DNA from: an uncultured Eubacteriales bacterium | Lineage (GTDB): Bacteria; Bacillota; Clostridia; Oscillospirales; Oscillospiraceae | DNA: 7,200 bases | Direction: 5' to 3' | Assembly: GCA_905210385.1 (NCBI GenBank) | Contig: CAJLWS010000078.1 | Span: forward strand, 1 to 7,200 | Shown here: positions 4,501 to 7,200 of the stretch, one piece after another | Numbering within the stretch: the first letter of the stretch is position 1 | Layout: every line of letters starts with the position of its first letter | The notes under the pieces: model-generated | What the model saw: the letters and a program-made list of their open reading frames with translations, nothing else | Database searches by the model: none | What the model was told of the DNA's origin: nothing | Position numbers and translations under genes: made by a program

Positions 4501-6693
4501 TCAGTTTAGCCGGAAGGGGTCGGCCAAGCTGCCGGAGCCGCCGGCGATCTCGGCTCCGCAGATCTCCAACACAGGCCGGACCACCCGGGATACCTCGGCG
4601 GCACCGAAGTAAAGGTGCCCGTCCCGGGCGGCATAGCGCACCAGGGTATCTGATGGACAGTAGGGGGTTTCCAGCCAATAGTCTCGGCCAGAGATGTCCT
4701 GGCCGGAGCGGGCCAGGGAGGCGATGAGGTCAATATCCGGTAGGGTAACGGCATCCCGCACGGTAGTCTGGAAAGCCCGGTCATAGCCACGGTCGCTCAG
4801 AACGGCGATATGGCTGCAGGCGAAATCCAGATAGCCCCGCTGGGCTTGAGCACGCAGGCTGTCAGGAAGGAGCACAGTGTTGTTCTGCGCCTCCAGCAGC
4901 GTCAGTTCAGCGGAGGTAAACCCCCCTAAAAAGTCTCCGTTGAGCCAGGCGCGCAGGGAACTGTCCAGCCAGCTGTTGCCGCCGCCCTCATCAAAGGGAA
5001 GGGAGATGAGGGTATCCTGACACAGCAGGACATAGTTACCCCTCTCTTCCTCCGCTATCAGCCAGGTGAGGGGCTGACCCTCATAGCTGCCCAGAGAGAC
5101 GTAAGCGCCTGCCTCCAGCTGGGTGTGGCTGCGGCCGCTCTGCCATTGCGGGCTGATCTGCTCCCAGACTGGGGGCAGGAAAAGGACTAGGGCCAGCACA
5201 CCACCTATAGCGGGGCGCAGGACGCCTTCCAGCCCCTTTCTTTCAACCCGGTCCAGGGCCAGAGCCAGGCAGGCCAACAGCACCAGGTCCAGCAGCTCGA
5301 TGAGGGCGAACATGTGCTTGGAGAAGTCTCCCTCGCCGTTGAGCATCACCGGCAGCAGGTAGGCATAGGCCAGCGCCCCCCACAGGGTCAGCAAGAGCAG
5401 GGCCAGGCAGAGCGGATTGAGCCTCCGCCGCCAGATGATGATGGCCAGGGCGGTGAAGGCGACGGGAACCGCCAAATTGCCCCACAGAGAGTCAAAGGGG
5501 AGGGCGTCCCGCAGGGTTCCCCAAAGGGACATGCGGCTGGAGTAGGTCATCAGAGGGGCATCTCCGCCATAGTTGGCCAGGTAATAGGGGCGGATCATGC
5601 CACAGTGTAGGGCGGTGATCTGGATCTGCTCCCACAGCCGACCAGGGTGAGTGAGGTAGAAGCGGATCAGATCCAGCTTGGTAACCGACTCTGCCTCATC
5701 CCGAAGTCCCCGCTCTTCCAGAGATTCCACCAGCCCATCCAGGTAGTAATTGGTGTCCCGGTAGTCGGACAGTTCCTGGGGTAGGCCCAAGTCAGAAAGG
5801 TATTCTCTAGCCGTCTCCTCGTCCACATCCCGTAGAATACCGTAAAAGACGGCGTTGTAATTCGTCTCAATATCCATCCAGCTGGGAACCACCGCCCACA
5901 CAGCCAACAATAGGGTCAGGGCGACCCCGCCGAAGGCCAGAACCTGCCGTTTTCCTAGCCGGACCAGTAGGATGCCCTCCATGACCAGCACCAGCAAGAT
6001 GGCAATGGGAATGTTGAAGAATTTGGCCCAACCGTAAGCGGCGGCGGCCAGGGCACACCACACCCCATCCCACACTGTGGGCTGGTGGGTGAGGATGCGT
6101 ACCAACATGGCAGCGCAATAGATTAGGGCGATGTGCTCCAGAGGTTCCCCGTAGAGGGAGTTGAAGTAGGCCACGTAGCCGATGTCGCACAGCACCAAAA
6201 GGGCGGCGAATTTGACTGTCAGATCCAGCCACAGCCGACGCAGCTTGAACTGAGAGAGAAGCAGGCCGATCCCTACGGCGTACAGCAGGGTATACATCAC
6301 GCCTAGAACCTGGAGGTGATAGGTGTCCATGGGTAGGCCTGTCAGCTTGTTGATTACCAGGTTCAGTACCACCGAGACCCGTACCACCGGGACGTGAAGG
6401 GAGGGATAGTTGCGCACCCCATCGGTGCCGAAGAGGATGGAGACCACGTTTTCCCAGGCGGAGTCGTGGGGCAGGGAGATACGGAAGGTGTCCACATAGA
6501 TGTGGCTGGGGACCTGGTCTCCAAAGCTCAGGGAGCAGGCATTCATGGTGCGCACGAAATCTCCATTGTTGGAAAGGCCCACATCCTGTCCAGCAAACAG
6601 TACGTAGAAAACAAGAACTAGGGCCAGGACTCCGAACAGCAGCCCGCAGTGCTTTCGATAACCCGCCTCCAGGCGGCTTGCCCAATGTGCCAT
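4501..6693 (-). CDS. Multi-pass membrane protein, WsfD-like GT-C glycosyltransferase candidate with C-terminal DUF6273-like domain
   Basis: Protein of 730 residues. Seen: first membrane segment (17-35), then a large loop opening with NNGDFVRTM (42-50), whose Asp45 is placed like the first-loop acidic residue of GT-C lipid-linked-sugar transferases. Further hydrophobic segments lie near 130-148, 158-176, 186-202, 210-245, 252-271, 404-421, 427-449, 462-480 and 493-510. Other conserved-looking motifs are YFNSLYGEP (176-184) and GEGDFSKHMF (453-462); a polar domain (272-400) lies between segments. After the last segment, residues 525-712 resemble DUF6273: YVSLGSYEGQPLTWLI, SSLRAWLNGDFLGGF, DYWLETPY and the terminal VVRPVLEI. 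The ATG has GGAGGA 7 bases upstream. The transferase role is inferred from topology and recalled similarity to WsfD-type glycan hexose transferases; the sugar and acceptor are unknown. By eye it uses more varied codons (CTA, GTA, AGG) than its neighbours. The function of DUF6273 is unknown. Confidence 0.7.
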   Translation of the reverse strand: MAHWASRLEAGYRKHCGLLFGVLALVLVFYVLFAGQDVGLSNNGDFVRTMNACSLSFGDQVPSHIYVDTFRISLPHDSAWENVVSILFGTDGVRNYPSLHVPVVRVSVVLNLVINKLTGLPMDTYHLQVLGVMYTLLYAVGIGLLLSQFKLRRLWLDLTVKFAALLVLCDIGYVAYFNSLYGEPLEHIALIYCAAMLVRILTHQPTVWDGVWCALAAAAYGWAKFFNIPIAILLVLVMEGILLVRLGKRQVLAFGGVALTLLLAVWAVVPSWMDIETNYNAVFYGILRDVDEETAREYLSDLGLPQELSDYRDTNYYLDGLVESLEERGLRDEAESVTKLDLIRFYLTHPGRLWEQIQITALHCGMIRPYYLANYGGDAPLMTYSSRMSLWGTLRDALPFDSLWGNLAVPVAFTALAIIIWRRRLNPLCLALLLLTLWGALAYAYLLPVMLNGEGDFSKHMFALIELLDLVLLACLALALDRVERKGLEGVLRPAIGGVLALVLFLPPVWEQISPQWQSGRSHTQLEAGAYVSLGSYEGQPLTWLIAEEERGNYVLLCQDTLISLPFDEGGGNSWLDSSLRAWLNGDFLGGFTSAELTLLEAQNNTVLLPDSLRAQAQRGYLDFACSHIAVLSDRGYDRAFQTTVRDAVTLPDIDLIASLARSGQDISGRDYWLETPYCPSDTLVRYAARDGHLYFGAAEVSRVVRPVLEICGAEIAGGSGSLADPFRLN

Positions 6694-6741
6694 GATGTCA
6701 TCCTCCGATCTGCTGCGCTGCGGCTCCGCTCAGGATGCTTG

Positions 6742-6763
6742 TCCCGCTAAGGGGAAGGCGGGA
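6742..6763 (-). other. Small hairpin in the leader of the 730-residue membrane protein gene
   Basis: TCCCGC (6742-6747) pairs with GCGGGA (6758-6763) across a 10-base loop. It lies just after the predicted transcription start and about 50 bases before the ATG at 6693. It could protect the 5' end of the mRNA; it does not match a riboswitch I recognise. The rest of the 79-base gap (6694-6772) holds only the ribosome binding site. Confidence 0.25.
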
Positions 6764-6772
6764 GAGCCTGCT

Positions 6773-7200
6773 CTATTTTACGGGATTTTCCGGTGTATTG
6801 CAAGCATTTCCCGGTTCCAGGGAGCAGCTGGAAAGAGCAAATGTGCTGCGGGAAAAGGTGAGCATCCCATCGCGCCGTAGCTTGGACAACTCGTTGGACA
6901 GAGCGCTGCGGTCCACGCCCAGGTAGTCGGCCAGCTGCTGGCGGTTGAAGGGAATGGTGAACTGCCAGCCAGCAGGGCCTGCTCGGAGAGGTAGGACAGC
7001 AGACGGCCGCGGATGGTCTTGGAGGAGGTGTGGAGCATCCGCCGGGACAGTTCCAGGTTCTTTCGCAGGGACACCTGCAACAGGTTAGCCAGCACCTGCC
7101 GCAGGGCCGGATCCCCCGGATCACCGGCGCGCAGGGGCCGGGCGTCCAGAAACAGCACCCGGCTGGGCTCGGCGGCCACGGCGGTGACCAGCAGGGGCTG
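6773..7200 (-). pseudogene. Crp/Fnr-family transcription regulator, 5'-truncated by the window and frameshifted
   Basis: The C-terminal half of a Crp/Fnr-type regulator; its N-terminal cyclic-nucleotide-like sensor domain lies mostly beyond the right edge. Seen in the first frame from 7200: the end of the beta-barrel (QPLLVTAVAAEPSRVLFLDAR), a dimerisation helix with KNLELSRRMLHTSSKTIRGRL, and SYLSEQALLAG. The helix-turn-helix then continues in a different frame: QFTIPFNRQQLADYLGVDRSALSNELSKLRRDGML, ending at TAG 6773-6775. The shift falls at about 6961-6966 and is equivalent to one missing base (for example one C lost from GGCCAG). Read without correction, the first frame gives an unrelated tail ending at TAA 6778-6780 and no DNA-binding domain. 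The corrected C-terminus runs about 19 residues past the usual family end. It may be a genuine pseudogene or a sequencing/assembly error. Family identity is strong; inactivation is less certain. Confidence 0.8.
6775..6803 (-). promoter_or_regulatory. Near-consensus sigma-A promoter for the 730-residue membrane protein gene
   Basis: On the minus strand TTGCAA (6798-6803) is separated by exactly 17 bases from TAAAAT (6775-6780). Both hexamers are close to TTGACA and TATAAT. Transcription would start near 6768, giving a leader of about 75 bases before the ATG at 6693. The promoter overlaps the last codons and stop of the Crp-family reading frame, so the membrane protein gene does not need to be co-transcribed with it. 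Confidence 0.65.

Noticed and set aside
5867..6685. Minus-strand 272-codon frame inside the 730-residue membrane protein gene
   Set aside because: It is a shifted frame of that gene with no membrane segments or domain signature.
6815..6833. TTCCAG/CTGGAA hairpin in the Crp-family 3' end as a terminator
   Set aside because: It lies within the reading frame before the stop codon and has no T-run after it; the promoter at 6775-6803 follows it directly.

Overview
The window looks like a piece of a GC-rich Gram-positive chromosome, most likely a Clostridia member of the Oscillospiraceae type (an inference from GC-rich coding, strong AGGAGG ribosome binding sites, and the gene families present). 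Every gene I can support lies on the minus strand, so transcription runs from right to left. There are no RNA genes, insertion sequences or CRISPR arrays, and no gene-free stretch exceeds 300 bases.

In transcription order, the right edge (about 7200 to 6773) holds the 3' part of a Crp/Fnr-family regulator whose reading frame is broken by a one-base shift near 6961-6966. A near-consensus promoter (TTGCAA, 17 bases, TAAAAT) sits in the last codons of that gene and should drive the next one. That gene (6693 to 4501) encodes a 730-residue multi-pass membrane protein that resembles WsfD-type GT-C glycosyltransferases and carries a C-terminal, predicted exported DUF6273-like domain. It is followed by a TVP38/TMEM64 (VTT/DedA-superfamily) membrane protein with a GTG start and its own possible extended -10 promoter.

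The left half (3633 to 68) is a four-gene module: OmpR-family response regulator, BcrA/LanF-like ABC ATPase, ABC-2 permease and a short one-TM histidine kinase. The ATPase and permease genes overlap by 8 bases. The likely logic, inferred from the family, is that the kinase senses an antimicrobial peptide or envelope stress, phosphorylates the regulator, and the regulator turns on the transporter. The sequence supports this with a striking operator candidate between the regulator and ATPase genes: three exact copies of CTTTACC at strict 12-base spacing plus a fourth degenerate copy, ending 9 bases before a -10-like TATCCT that has no recognisable -35.

The most interesting points are that repeat array, the glycosyltransferase-like/DUF6273 fusion, the frameshifted Crp gene, and a strong 28-base hairpin just upstream of the response regulator.
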